NCBI GenBank assembly: GCA_964516845.1
Contig: CAZEXP010000003.1
Location: forward strand, 1-64,000
Direction of reading: 5' to 3'
From: JAPEKQ01 sp964516845
Lineage (GTDB): Bacteria > Joyebacterota > Joyebacteria > Joyebacterales > Joyebacteraceae
Length of the DNA stretch: 64,000 nucleotides
Below are positions 43,505-52,700 of the stretch, in pieces. A model generated the notes under the pieces. It was given only the letters and a program-made list of their open reading frames with translations, ran no database searches and was not told where the DNA came from. Position 1 is the first letter of the stretch, and the number at the start of each line of letters is the position of its first letter. The position numbers and the translations under genes were made by a program.

Positions 43505-44083
43505 CTACCTGTAGAGGCTCTTAATGACACCCCACGAGAGCTCTTCGTCGAACGGCGTGACCGCGGTCTCCGTTGCGCTCAGAGCGATGTAGTCGGGCAG
43601 GAAGAACGAACCATCGACGAGTTCTATCCGCAGAATATAGGTTCCGCCCTTCAGACACACGCGGCCGCTCCCGGCGGCCTCAGAGAAGGGGCCTCAACCA
43701 AGCCCCTCACCGATGAGGTCGATGCCCACGTCGCCCTCGACGGTCGAGTGTCCGTCGTCATACACCGTCACTCTCGTCGAAACGGGCTCCGCGTACGGCG
43801 CCTGATAGCCCAGGGCAAGCTCGTAGCACGCCTCGTCGGGGACCGTGGCCTTCACCTCGATCCACTCGCCGGGAATGTCGAGTCCGTCGACGGCGAGCCC
43901 GCCGCTTGCACTCGTGCAGGCGATCGACATGATCGACGCTCCGCCCATGTCATAGCCGTCGGTGTATGACTCGGCCTCGACGAGAACAGACAGCGCCCCG
44001 GCGGCCGGAACCGTCGCCAAAGCCAGCAGACCGAGCGTGAGCGGCACGGCGACCGTTCTCGTCCATCCATCGACAGGTCTCAT
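43505..44083 (-). CDS. putative secreted selenoprotein, CBM6-like, paralogue 1 (in-frame TGA at codon 130)
   Basis: 192 residues including Sec130, from ATG 44083 behind GGGGGGAGCGA. Signal peptide about 1-26 (VPAAGA). The mature part is a CBM6/35-like beta-sandwich (LVEAESYTDGYDMGG; DGLDIPGEWIEV; CYELALGYQAPYAE; VCLKGGTYILRIEL). TGA at 43696-43694 sits in GLG-TGA-GPF and the frame continues 62 codons to TAG at 43505, ending ELSWGVIKSLYR. The paralogue 60 nt upstream has TGA at the same aligned place. A hairpin 14 nt after the TGA is SECIS-like. If not recoded, the product would stop after 129 residues and lose the C-terminal motif. Confidence 0.82.
43663..43679 (-). promoter_or_regulatory. 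SECIS-like hairpin of paralogue 1
   Basis: GGCCGC-CGGGA-GCGGCC, a 6-bp stem starting 15 nt after the TGA, with the 5-nt loop at 21-25 nt. A G is within the first two loop bases, as in the general bacterial SECIS rule. No GGU in this loop, so less diagnostic than paralogue 2. Confidence 0.55.
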
Positions 44084-44105
44084 TCGCTCCCCCCTCATAT
44101 GTAAG

Positions 44106-44139
44106 ATTCCGGGAGCGCTCGAACTACCGCTCCCGGAAT
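44106..44139 (-). terminator. hairpin between the two selenoprotein-like genes
   Basis: Perfect 12-bp stem ATTCCGGGAGCG/CGCTCCCGGAAT with a 10-nt loop, four nt past the stop of paralogue 2. No U-tract, so it may only attenuate. Confidence 0.55.
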
Positions 44140-44143
44140 ATGT

Positions 44144-44698
44144 CTAGCGATACATGCTCTTGATCCGACCCCACGTCGCGCTCTCGACCGGCGAACCGGT
44201 GTAGCTGAACCGAACGTAGTCGAGCCGCGCCATGCTCCCCCACACGTGCCTGACCCGGAAGCTGTTGACACCGGCCTTGAGCCAGACCTCCTCGTCTCCG
44301 ACCGAGACGAAGAACGGGCCTCAGCCGAACCCCCATCCTTGCAGGAGTTCGAAGTCCGAGACGCGGTTGACCTGGGCTGCCTCGTCGTCCAGAATCGTGA
44401 GCCTCACGGCGGCGCTGTCCGCATACTCAACCTGATAGCCGACCAGAGGCTGGTAGTACCCCGTCAGCGGGACGGCGATGTCGACCTCGATCCACTCCCC
44501 CGTCACGTCGAGCCCGTCGATCGCGTGGTACTCGCTCGCCCCGGAGCAGTAGGACTTCGTGATCTCGAGCCCGCCGATGTTGTACGAGTCCACGAGCTCC
44601 TCGCACTCGGCCTGCACGGTCACACCGGCGAACGCCGTCGTTCCGGCCAGAAGAAGCAGGGGAATCGCTCCCATGAGTACGCGTCTCCAGTGATGCAT
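44144..44698 (-). CDS. putative secreted selenoprotein, CBM6-like, paralogue 2 (in-frame TGA at codon 126)
   Basis: 184 residues including Sec126, from ATG 44698 behind GGGGAGAGCGA. Signal peptide about 1-23 (LLLLAGTTAFAG). CBM6/35-like core VQAECEELVDSYNIGG ... DGLDVTGEWIEVDIAVP ... YYQPLVGYQVEYAD. TGA at 44323-44321 lies in GFG-TGA-GPF, then 58 more codons (VWLKAGVNSFRVRHVWG ... LDYVRFSY) to TAG at 44144, ending ATWGRIKSMYR. The post-TGA part completes the CBM6 fold (LDYVRF strand), so truncation at TGA would break the domain. Conserved Cys near residue 49 (C-[ST]-x-AS) in both paralogues could pair with Sec. Confidence 0.85.
44290..44312 (-). promoter_or_regulatory. SECIS element of paralogue 2 with GGUC apical loop
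   Basis: CTTCGTCTC-GGTCG-GAGACGAGG: a 9-bp stem (one G-U pair) 8 nt after the TGA, with loop GGUCG at 18-22 nt. In E. coli fdhF the GGUC loop is at about 19-22 nt after UGA, so both loop sequence and spacing match a SelB-binding hairpin. Confidence 0.8.
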
Positions 44699-44770
44699 TC
44701 GCTCTCCCCTCGGGAACCCTTCGGACCCGTTGCTCGGGCCAGAGTGGCCGAGCCCAGACATATCATATAG

Positions 44771-44801
44771 AAAGGGTGGAGGCTCTTATCCTCCACCCTT
44801 T
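44771..44801 (-). terminator. terminator of the TonB-receptor fusion gene
   Basis: Perfect 12-bp stem AAAGGGTGGAGG/CCTCCACCCTTT with a 7-nt loop, then CTATATGAT, 31 nt past the stop at 44832. Confidence 0.7.
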
Positions 44802-44831
44802 GAGATTCACGGGCTGCCTTCGGGATTCGTA

Positions 44832-47480
44832 CTAGTGGAAGAGGTCCCGCATGATCCCGACCTCGAAGCTCCGGCCCGGCTGCGGGAAACCGCTCTCATC
44901 CTCATATAGAACATCAAACAGGTTCTCCACCCCGGCGAAGATGTCGCCCCACCTCGTCTCGACAGTGGTTCTCAGCTCCATAAGCACATATGGCGGGAGA
45001 CTGCTTGTCTCGTCCTGCGCGCGCGGACCGACACGCGTGACACGCGCCATGTACTGCGCGGCGCCGTACTCGTAGGTCAGGACGGCGGCCGCTGCCGTCT
45101 TCGGGACCAGCGGCACGTCCCTGTTGGAATCGAGATCCCTCGCCGACGTCATCGCGAGGCTCACATCGAGGTCCAGATTCGACGTCACATGATGCTGCAT
45201 GCTCAGCTCCGCGCCCCACGCGCGCACCTCGCCGATGTTCTCGCACGGATCGCCGCTCCCGGAGCTCACGATCATATCGGTGACGCGCTGCCTGAAGAGG
45301 AGAACCGACAGACGCGACCCGCTCTGCGTGGCCTTCACGAACTCGGCCTCCACTGAGACCGCATTCTCGGGCCTGAGATCGGAGTTGCCGATCGACGGGC
45401 TGTACCACTCCTTGAGCGTCGGGAATCGCGTCTTCGCTCCGGCGAGGAGCCGCGTGCCGAACCCGTTCGCGAAGCTGTGCGACCAGCCGATCTGCGGATT
45501 GAGGCTGGTGAGCGACTGCGCGCTGCCGGTGACCACATCGGCGTTCGCGGCGAACGTCAGCCTGTCGTTCATGCCCAGACGATACACATCCTGCGCGAAG
45601 AGCGATCCCGTCGTCGCGTCGTAGCGCTCCCACTCACCGCCGACATCGCCCTGCTGTTCCGCGATATCCCCTCGGACATTGAGCCCGCCGGAGAGCCGGT
45701 GTCCACCCAGGCCCCGATACTCCGTGTAGGCATATCCGCCGACCGCATGATTGGAGACGGTCGAGAGCCAGCGCCGCTGCGTCCGCGCAGGGTCGCCGTA
45801 TGAAGCAAGCTGGTTGTCATTGGTCGTGTAGAAGAGCTTGCCCTCGACGAACAGGTTCGCGCCCGGACGCCAGTCCACACCGGCGATGGTGCGTGTCTCG
45901 CGCCACGCCGGGAATCCCCAGTAGCGGGGACGACTGGCGTTCGTCTCCACGGGAGCATCGTGACTCCCGTCGCTGACCTGGAATGAGACCGACGCACCGA
46001 GCGTCTCGCTCAGTCTTCCGGCCGCGCGCCCCCAGACCATCATGTCCTCTGATGATGAGAAATCGCGAAGCTCGCCGTCCTCGAGAGACGTCGGCTCGTA
46101 CGAGCCGGGCAGCGTGAAGTCTGACGTCCCGTTCGCGGAAACGCCACCGCTGAGATGGGTGCTTCCGAGATACCCTCCGCCCCGGAGATACCCTGAGTAG
46201 CCCCCGTCACTGCCGGCGGAGAGGCTGTAGCCGAGTCCGGTGCGGCCGTGCCCCGTCGTATTGACCTCGACGATGCCGCCGATGGCGTTCGCGCCGTAGA
46301 TGGTCGCCGCCGGCCCCCTGGTCACGCTGACCGTCCCCATGGCTCCGGCCAGTACGAGGCTTGAGTTCACGCTCCCGCTGTACGGATCGGAGAGCGGGAC
46401 CCCGTCGACGAGCACGACGAGCTCGCGCTCGGACAGCCCGCGGGACCCGATCTTCTCCTCACCTCGCGAGTTGGTCCGCACGATCATGCCGGGCACCATC
46501 GAGAGGACCTGCGCCAGGTTGTCCGCGCCGGACGCCTCCATCTCGGAGCCGGACATCTCGAATACGGAGTACGGTCCGAGCAGCCTGGTTCCGAACACCG
46601 TGAGCTCGGGGAAGACGTATACGCTCTGATTCTTCGAATTGTTCTGAGAACCGCCGCCGTCATCGCCGTTCCGCGAGTTGCCGTCTGCACGTGCTCCGGT
46701 CGTCCACGAGGCGGCGAGCAGAACTGCCAGCAGAACGGCGGCGGCCGCTCGGGTTCCACCGCCGCGAGCGTCCTTGTCACGCGAAGAGCCGGTTGACGCC
46801 TCACCGACACCGTCGGTTCTTGGCGGAAGGATGCCACGTGCGCGGGCCAGCGGGGCGAGAAGGATCCTGTCAACGAACATCACGGCTGATACCCCCAGAG
46901 CGATATGTACGAGGATGAGGAATACGATCACGGCGATCGCCTGTGTCGGACTCACCGGACTATGCCCGACGATCGCACCAACAGTGAAACTGAAGACGTC
47001 CTTTCCACCGAGCAACCCCCACAGCACGAACGGGTGTGCGAAGGCCCAGAGAACCGCGAGGATGCCAGCCATGTAGCGTGACGTCTGTGAGCCCGGCCTG
47101 AATGAGCTCAGAGCGAACTCAACGAGCGCGGCCTCAATGATGATACCTATGGCTGCGAACGAAGCGCCACCAAAACCCGATATCGCCTTGATGCCCGCCG
47201 CGACCAGACCGACGGCCAGCGATGATCCTCTCCTCGGCACATTCGCGCGCGCCGTCAGAAGGATGACGACACCGAAGGCGCCAAGAACCGCACCGCCGAA
47301 CGGGACGTGCCACCCCTTGATGAGCCCACCGACAGTGATCTCGATCACGCCCCAGAGCGCCGACATGAGACCGAGCGTCGCGATCTCGCGGCTCCGGGAG
47401 CGCCGCGGTCGTACCGCGACACGTGGCTCATCCACGCGCGTATGCTCCCGATGAGGCGTCTGGCCGTGCTCAGTCATCAC
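44832..47480 (-). CDS. inner-membrane ECF-S-component-like domain fused to a TonB-dependent receptor
   Basis: 882 aa in one uninterrupted frame. Residues 35-220 have six to seven hydrophobic helices (LGLMSALWGVIEITVGGLI ... VHIALGVSAVMFVDRILL) like an ECF transporter S component. Residues 245-265 look like an internal signal peptide (AAAAVLLAVLLAASWTTGARADG). From 290 on it is a TonB-dependent receptor: plug ESGADNLAQVLSMVPGM, IVRTNSRGEEKIGSRGLSERELVVLVDGVPL, IYGANAIGGIVEVNT, then a beta-barrel ending with Phe-like MRDLFH. There is no in-frame start between the parts, so either a fusion processed after export or a cryptic frameshift. Substrate unknown (possibly cofactor or metal). Confidence 0.75.
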   Translation of the reverse strand: MMTEHGQTPHREHTRVDEPRVAVRPRRSRSREIATLGLMSALWGVIEITVGGLIKGWHVPFGGAVLGAFGVVILLTARANVPRRGSSLAVGLVAAGIKAISGFGGASFAAIGIIIEAALVEFALSSFRPGSQTSRYMAGILAVLWAFAHPFVLWGLLGGKDVFSFTVGAIVGHSPVSPTQAIAVIVFLILVHIALGVSAVMFVDRILLAPLARARGILPPRTDGVGEASTGSSRDKDARGGGTRAAAAVLLAVLLAASWTTGARADGNSRNGDDGGGSQNNSKNQSVYVFPELTVFGTRLLGPYSVFEMSGSEMEASGADNLAQVLSMVPGMIVRTNSRGEEKIGSRGLSERELVVLVDGVPLSDPYSGSVNSSLVLAGAMGTVSVTRGPAATIYGANAIGGIVEVNTTGHGRTGLGYSLSAGSDGGYSGYLRGGGYLGSTHLSGGVSANGTSDFTLPGSYEPTSLEDGELRDFSSSEDMMVWGRAAGRLSETLGASVSFQVSDGSHDAPVETNASRPRYWGFPAWRETRTIAGVDWRPGANLFVEGKLFYTTNDNQLASYGDPARTQRRWLSTVSNHAVGGYAYTEYRGLGGHRLSGGLNVRGDIAEQQGDVGGEWERYDATTGSLFAQDVYRLGMNDRLTFAANADVVTGSAQSLTSLNPQIGWSHSFANGFGTRLLAGAKTRFPTLKEWYSPSIGNSDLRPENAVSVEAEFVKATQSGSRLSVLLFRQRVTDMIVSSGSGDPCENIGEVRAWGAELSMQHHVTSNLDLDVSLAMTSARDLDSNRDVPLVPKTAAAAVLTYEYGAAQYMARVTRVGPRAQDETSSLPPYVLMELRTTVETRWGDIFAGVENLFDVLYEDESGFPQPGRSFEVGIMRDLFH

Positions 47481-47567
47481 AGAGTCCCCCGTGGTCCCCG
47501 CGAGGTCGTTGTGTGAGGCCGGGGGACTGCCACCAATCCTGCGGGCCGCAGGGCCCGCGGTCGGTTC

Positions 47568-47596
47568 ATGCTACACGACGCCGACCGACGGCGCAA
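47568..47596 (-). promoter_or_regulatory. weak promoter of the TonB-receptor fusion
   Basis: Minus strand TTGCGC (47596-47591), 17-nt spacer, TAGCAT (47573-47568). I looked for cobalamin and TPP riboswitch cores in the leader (47481-47567) and saw neither. Confidence 0.4.
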
Positions 47597-47613
47597 CGGT
47601 CTCGCACGACATC

Positions 47614-47642
47614 TTGACCCCCTGTCCAGGCTATGGTATACT
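47614..47642 (+). promoter_or_regulatory. strong promoter of the 287-aa secreted protein
   Basis: TTGACC (47614-47619), 17-nt spacer, TATACT (47637-47642); about 60-nt leader before ATG 47703. Confidence 0.75.
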
Positions 47643-47702
47643 CGTTAGCAGTGATCTGTATATTAGAATCACGAAATACAACTCCGGACAGGAGGGGGAC
47701 AG

Positions 47703-48566
47703 ATGGCAAGACTGCTAGTCGTTCTGGCGATTCTCGTCGTGGCAGCGCCTGTTTTCGCGACCAACTCGCGCCTCGGACATGAGGACACCGCGTCGGTCGA
47801 TATCCAGGCATCCGGTCCGCAGCTCTACGTGGCCGATGTCCTCATCTGCGTCGACATCAACGCGAACCCGGGCTTCTTCGATCCGAGCGCACGATACGCC
47901 GACGCATTCACGGCGGCTGGCGCGACGAGCTTCTCATTCGCTTCGGTCGAGGTCGCTGGCGGATCGATCGTCTTCCCGGCGGACGTCACAGCCGACAACT
48001 ACTCGGTCGTCGTACTGCTCACGAGCGAGAACTGGTGGTCGGCGCCAGAGAACATCGACCCGGCGGACGAAGCCGTACTCGCAAGCTATCTCGACACGGG
48101 CGGCAACCTGCTCCTGGTCGGGCAAGACTACATGTACGGCGCGCACCCGACGATGGGATCATGCAGTGGATTCCCCCGCGAGTATCTCGGGCTCGACTTC
48201 TGCACGCAGGACGTCATCTGGGCTCCGCTGACGGCAAACATCAGCGGCTCGTCGGGCAGCCCGTTCGAGGGCGAAAGCTTCTTCCTCGATTCGGAGACCG
48301 TCTTCCTGAGCAACGAGTTCTTCCCGGACGTCGCCACGCCGACCGAGAACGCGGGCTATCTGTTCTACTACGACGAGGCGGCGGTGGACGGGGTCGGCAT
48401 CTACCACGACTCCGGCACCTTCAGGACGGTCTGGTGCGGCATTGAGATCTCTGCGGCGACGGACGATGACTTCGACAACATGATCGACGTCATCTACCAG
48501 TGGTTCCTGACAAGCACGCCGGTCGAAACCACGACGTGGGGCAGCATCAAGGCCATGTACCGCTAG
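47703..48566 (+). CDS. secreted protein with GATase-like fold and C-terminal WGxIK motif
   Basis: 287 aa; ATG behind GGAGGGGGACAG. Signal peptide 1-19 (ending VFAT). The body starts with VLICVDINANPGFF and has ENIDPADEAVLASYLDTGGNLLLVGQDYMYG, a pattern like glutamine-amidotransferase/ThuA-type folds, with no catalytic Cys at the usual place, so likely a binding domain. Ends PVETTTWGSIKAMYR, the shared motif. Own promoter and terminator. Confidence 0.72.
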   Translation: MARLLVVLAILVVAAPVFATNSRLGHEDTASVDIQASGPQLYVADVLICVDINANPGFFDPSARYADAFTAAGATSFSFASVEVAGGSIVFPADVTADNYSVVVLLTSENWWSAPENIDPADEAVLASYLDTGGNLLLVGQDYMYGAHPTMGSCSGFPREYLGLDFCTQDVIWAPLTANISGSSGSPFEGESFFLDSETVFLSNEFFPDVATPTENAGYLFYYDEAAVDGVGIYHDSGTFRTVWCGIEISAATDDDFDNMIDVIYQWFLTSTPVETTTWGSIKAMYR

Positions 48567-48624
48567 CGTGGACACCGCGCGACCGGGCCTGCCTTTCGCG
48601 CGCGAATCACTGAATGACACCACG

Positions 48625-48654
48625 GACGGGCGAGGGTTCTCCTCGCCCGTCTTT
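48625..48654 (+). terminator. terminator after the 287-aa secreted protein
   Basis: GACGGGCGAGG-gttct-CCTCGCCCGTC followed by TTTGCG. Confidence 0.8.
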
Positions 48655-48736
48655 GCGTTCGGCCCTCCCGGTCGGCTATACTTCGTGTGACAATGCTACA
48701 CGGCAGCCGGCCCCGGGCCCGAGCATGGAGGAGCGG

Positions 48737-49138
48737 ATGCACGACGAGCATGAGAGAGGCAGCACCGGCATGCAGCCTGATGGCGCGAGCGACGAGAGCC
48801 GTCCGACGGCCGTCGTGCGCACCGTCGGCGGCGAGCTTGAGGCCGAGGCCATCCGGACGGCCCTCGAGTCGGCAGGCATCCCCGTGCACATCAAGATGGA
48901 GTCGGTGGCGAGGCTCATCGCCGTGACGGTCGACGGTCTCGGCAAGGTCGAGGTGCTCGTTCCCCCTGACCGCCTCGACGAGGCGCGCGACATTCTCGCG
49001 GCCGTCGTTGACCAGGATGACCTGGCGGAGGAAGCGCTCGCGTTTGCGGATGACGCGGGGCCGAGCATCGACGGGGCGCGGGACGCTCCGGACAGCGATC
49101 CGGAGAAGGCTCCGGACAGCGATCCGGAGAAGGTATGA
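48737..49138 (+). CDS. DUF2007-like putative signal transducing protein
   Basis: 133 aa from ATG 48737 (GGAGGAG upstream). The core VVRTVGGELEAEAIRTALESAGIPVHIK followed by VLVPPDRLDEARDIL matches the DUF2007 plan (beta-alpha-beta, about 70 aa). N- and C-terminal extensions are acidic and low-complexity, with a repeat of APDSDPEK at the end. Ends TGA overlapping the next ATG by 4 nt, so translationally coupled to the thioesterase. Confidence 0.75.
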   Translation: MHDEHERGSTGMQPDGASDESRPTAVVRTVGGELEAEAIRTALESAGIPVHIKMESVARLIAVTVDGLGKVEVLVPPDRLDEARDILAAVVDQDDLAEEALAFADDAGPSIDGARDAPDSDPEKAPDSDPEKV

Positions 49139-49557
49139 CGAATCTCGACCTCTCCGATGACTCGATGTGCTTCGCGTGCGGCAAGCGAAATCCCGATGGG
49201 CTTCATCTCGAGTTCGCGGACACCGAGGACGGTCTCACCACGACGATCGCATTCGATGAGAGGTTCCAGGGCTACCGCAACATCGTCCACGGAGGTCTCG
49301 TCAGCACCGTGCTCGACGAAGCGATGGTCACGCTCCTCAACCGAACTGGTGTGCTCGCCCTGACAGCGGAACTCACTGTCCGCTTCCTTGCCCCCGTGAG
49401 GGTGGGCGAGCCGATCACCTTCACGGCGCGCCTCGTCGGATCCCGTCGGAACATCCACCGCGTCGAGGCCGAGGCCACACGCGATGGAAGGACGGTCGCC
49501 AGAAGCGAGGCCCGATTCATCGCGGTCGGCGCCGTCGGGAACCAGACGGCATCCTGA
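49135..49557 (+). CDS. PaaI-family hotdog-fold thioesterase
   Basis: 140 aa. HGGLVSTVLDEAMVTLL is the hotdog-helix signature (HGG and the catalytic Asp/Glu region), and LTVRFLAPVRVGEPITFTARL the central strands. N-terminal CFACGKRNPDGLHLEF is common in PaaI-type acyl-CoA thioesterases. Substrate unknown. Starts inside the last codon of the DUF2007 gene (ATGA). Confidence 0.88.
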   Translation: MTNLDLSDDSMCFACGKRNPDGLHLEFADTEDGLTTTIAFDERFQGYRNIVHGGLVSTVLDEAMVTLLNRTGVLALTAELTVRFLAPVRVGEPITFTARLVGSRRNIHRVEAEATRDGRTVARSEARFIAVGAVGNQTAS

Positions 49558-49668
49558 CGAGGACTGCCACCTGCTGCCACGCACACGCGTTTCCACACCC
49601 GACACCCGATCGGCCCACCGTCTGTGCCCCCCCGAGCACGTCCGAGCCCGTAGCTCACGGTCATTTCA

Positions 49669-49697
49669 TTGACTAACATGTGATAATGTGCAATAAT
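49669..49697 (+). promoter_or_regulatory. promoter of the C25-like surface protein
   Basis: TTGACT (49669-49674), 17-nt spacer, AATAAT (49692-49697). The rest of 49558-49668 has no gene. Confidence 0.6.
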
Positions 49698-49755
49698 GAG
49701 ACAAATATGCTCTTCACACCGAACGCCGTCACCCAGAGACGGTGAGGAGGGATAT

Positions 49756-52700
49756 GTGTATCCTGCCCCGACCCCGCATCGACCGGCTCCATCGAAGCTC
49801 CCTGTTTCCGCATTCCTCGCGGTCGTGCTGCTCGCGTCGATCGTCTGCGCGGCGAGCGCCGCCGCCGACCAGCTGGGAGTCTCCCAGGAAACCGCCATCG
49901 AGCTGGTCGAGAACACGACGGACCGCATCGTCGTCCGCTTCGAGCCGGACCGTGCTGGTCTGGCGGAGAGCACGTTCCTCCAGGTTCCCGACCGCGGCCG
50001 CATCGAGGCGTTCGTGGAGCCCGCGGGCGCAGCTCGCGTCTCGGAACCGGGACTGATGCGCGGCCTGCGGATCGTCCAGGTCACGTTCGAACCCGCTGCC
50101 GGTGTGACCGGCGCCACAGTGACGCTCCGGGCGACGGCCGAGCCGGGCATCAATGAGATGACGCGTCGTCGCACGCCGCTCTCCCCCGTGTTCGAGGACG
50201 TCTACCGCAGCACGGTCCTCAACTACCGGGAGGCCGACCGAGCCGCGGACGAACTCGTCCCGGGTATCGCCCACGGCGACATGGGACGGCGCGACGAGAT
50301 CGAATACGGAGCGCGCTTCCTTGTCATCGCCACGCCGGCGTACGCGTCGATCGTGGACGATCTCGCCGAGTGGCGACACCTCATGGGACTCCAGACGATG
50401 GTCGTCGACCTCAACACGACAGGCTACACGACCAGCTCCATCAAATCGTACATCCAGACGGCGTACGACACGTGGTCGGTGCCGCCCGAGTACATACTCC
50501 TCGTCGGTGATACGGAAGAACTTCCCATCTACGAAGACACGACCGCGACCGACGGCTACTACGCACAGCTCGAGGGTGATGACCTGTTCATCGACGCTCT
50601 CATCGGACGATTCACCGCGGACTCGACGGGCGAGTGTGCGACTCTCGTAGCGAAGACACTGGGATACGAGAGGACGCCGGTCACGAGTGATCCCGACTGG
50701 CCCGCGAGCGGCACGTTCATGGTCGCCGACGACTTTGATGATGGCGACTGGATCTACTACATGAACACGTGGTTCATCTACGACCTGATGGAGAACGCAG
50801 GGTTCACGGAGATGGACACGCTGTTCCACCGCAACGACGTTTCCCAGAGCGAGGTCTACGCGGCGTTCAACGCCGGCCGCGGCTTCGCCAACTTCCGCGG
50901 TCAGGCCTGGACCACGTGGCCCGGCGCCTTCAACATCAACCCCGACTATCTCCTGAACGGATGGAAGCTCCCCATCGTCATATCGGCCACGTGCGCAACG
51001 GGCATCTACCACAGCGACGGGTTCATCTGCGAGGACATCGTGCGCGCCGGCAGTGCGACCTACCCCAGGGGCGCCGTCGCGTTCCTCGGAAGCAACACGG
51101 CCTATCCGGGCAGCGGACGGCTTGCGAGGCTCCGCGGCGCCGGTGACATGGCCTTCTTCGAACAGGCGTTCGGTGAGAACGGCGGTGAACTCGGCGCTGC
51201 GGCGCTCGCCGCCAAGCTCGCCGTCTTTGAGTTTGACGGGGACACGACCGAGTACAAGGGATGGAACCTGCTCGGCGACCCGGCGATGTGTGTGTGGACG
51301 GGCCAGCCACAGCCTCTCCAGGTCGTGCACGACGAGTACTTCCACGAGAGTCAGTCGGTGTTCGACGTGACCGTCCTGTCGGGCGGCCAGATACTCGAGG
51401 GAGCCGTCGTTGCGTGCGTGAAGGAGGGTGACATCTACGCCTGGGGTACCACGGACGCCGCAGGTCAGGTTTCCTTCCCACTCACGCCATCGTCGTCCGG
51501 ACCGTTCTCGGTCACCGTGACGGCACGCAATCATGTTCCGTACGAAGGCAGCGCCACCGCGCTTGACAGCGGTTCCTTCCTCGTCTACTCGAACATGGTG
51601 CTCGACGACACGGCCGGCGGGAATGGCGACGGCCTCCTGAGTCCCGGTGAGACAGCCGACGTGACGATCGCTCTCGAAAACACGGGGGATGTCGGCGCCT
51701 CCTCGGTAGCCGCCACGCTGCGCATCCTGGCGACCGAGGCGACGCTGATCGACAGCGTCTCGTCGTACGGCAGCGTTCTCCCGAGCGAGATCGCCCAGGG
51801 CAGTCCCGCCTACACGATCGAGGCGTTCGCCTCCTGCCCCGTCGGCCGGCAGATCCCGCTCGAACTCAGCATCACGAACGGCGATACGACGCGCACGATC
51901 GCGCCTCCCGTGATCTCGATAGCCTCCGGCGATCTGGAGATCATCAGCACGATCGTCGACGACGCGAGTCCCGGCGGGGACGCCGGTGGGAACGCGAGCG
52001 CCGGCGAGGTCGTCGGACTGACGCTGACCTTTGAGAACGTCGGTCTGTGTGACGTCGGCAACGTGACCGCGACGCTCATGAGCGTCGACCCATACGCCAC
52101 CGTGTCCTCGGGCACGGCGTTTCTCGGCGACATCAACTCCAACGACATCGTGTCGAACGCGACCACGCCGTTCGTCCTATCGATCGCTCCGGACGCGCCG
52201 GACGGCCACGAGCTCTCGCTGAGCATCGTTCTCAGCGGAACGGGGCACTCCTACACGTACGGTGAGACGCTCACGCTGGAGCTGCCGGTGGCGGGCCCGA
52301 CGATGTCGCTCGCAACCGGCCCCGACACCTACGGATACTACTGCTACGATGTGGGCGACTCGATCTACTCCGCCGCGCCCGCGTACGAGTGGTACGACAT
52401 CGCATCCCCGGGTCCGGGCGCTCTCATCGAGGAGATCACGGACGACGACGCGGCGACGGTCGAGGTTCACATGCCCTTCGGCTTCGTCTACTACGGAAAT
52501 TCGTACCTGATCGTCTCGGTCTGCTCCAACGGGTTCGTATCCATCGGGATCGAGGACTACCGCTTCGGCAGCAACAGCTCCATACCCAGCACGGACGGGC
52601 CGGAGAACATGATCGCCCCGTTCTGGGACGATCTCGACCCGTCGGCCTCGGGAGACATCTACCGCTGGTACGACAGCGAGAACCACCGTTTCATCATCCA

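Noticed and set aside
43505..44698. TGA reassigned to Trp or Gly across the genome, or two decayed pseudogenes
   Set aside because: TGA ends at least eight normal genes here. Both TGA codons sit at the same aligned position with intact downstream frames, which neither decay nor reassignment explains well.
44832..47480. Two separate genes (transporter and receptor)
   Set aside because: The frame is continuous with no in-frame ATG/GTG/TTG near the receptor's signal-like segment, so it was kept as a fusion and flagged.
47481..47600. Cobalamin or TPP riboswitch upstream of the TonB-receptor fusion
   Set aside because: No recognisable core motifs in the leader.
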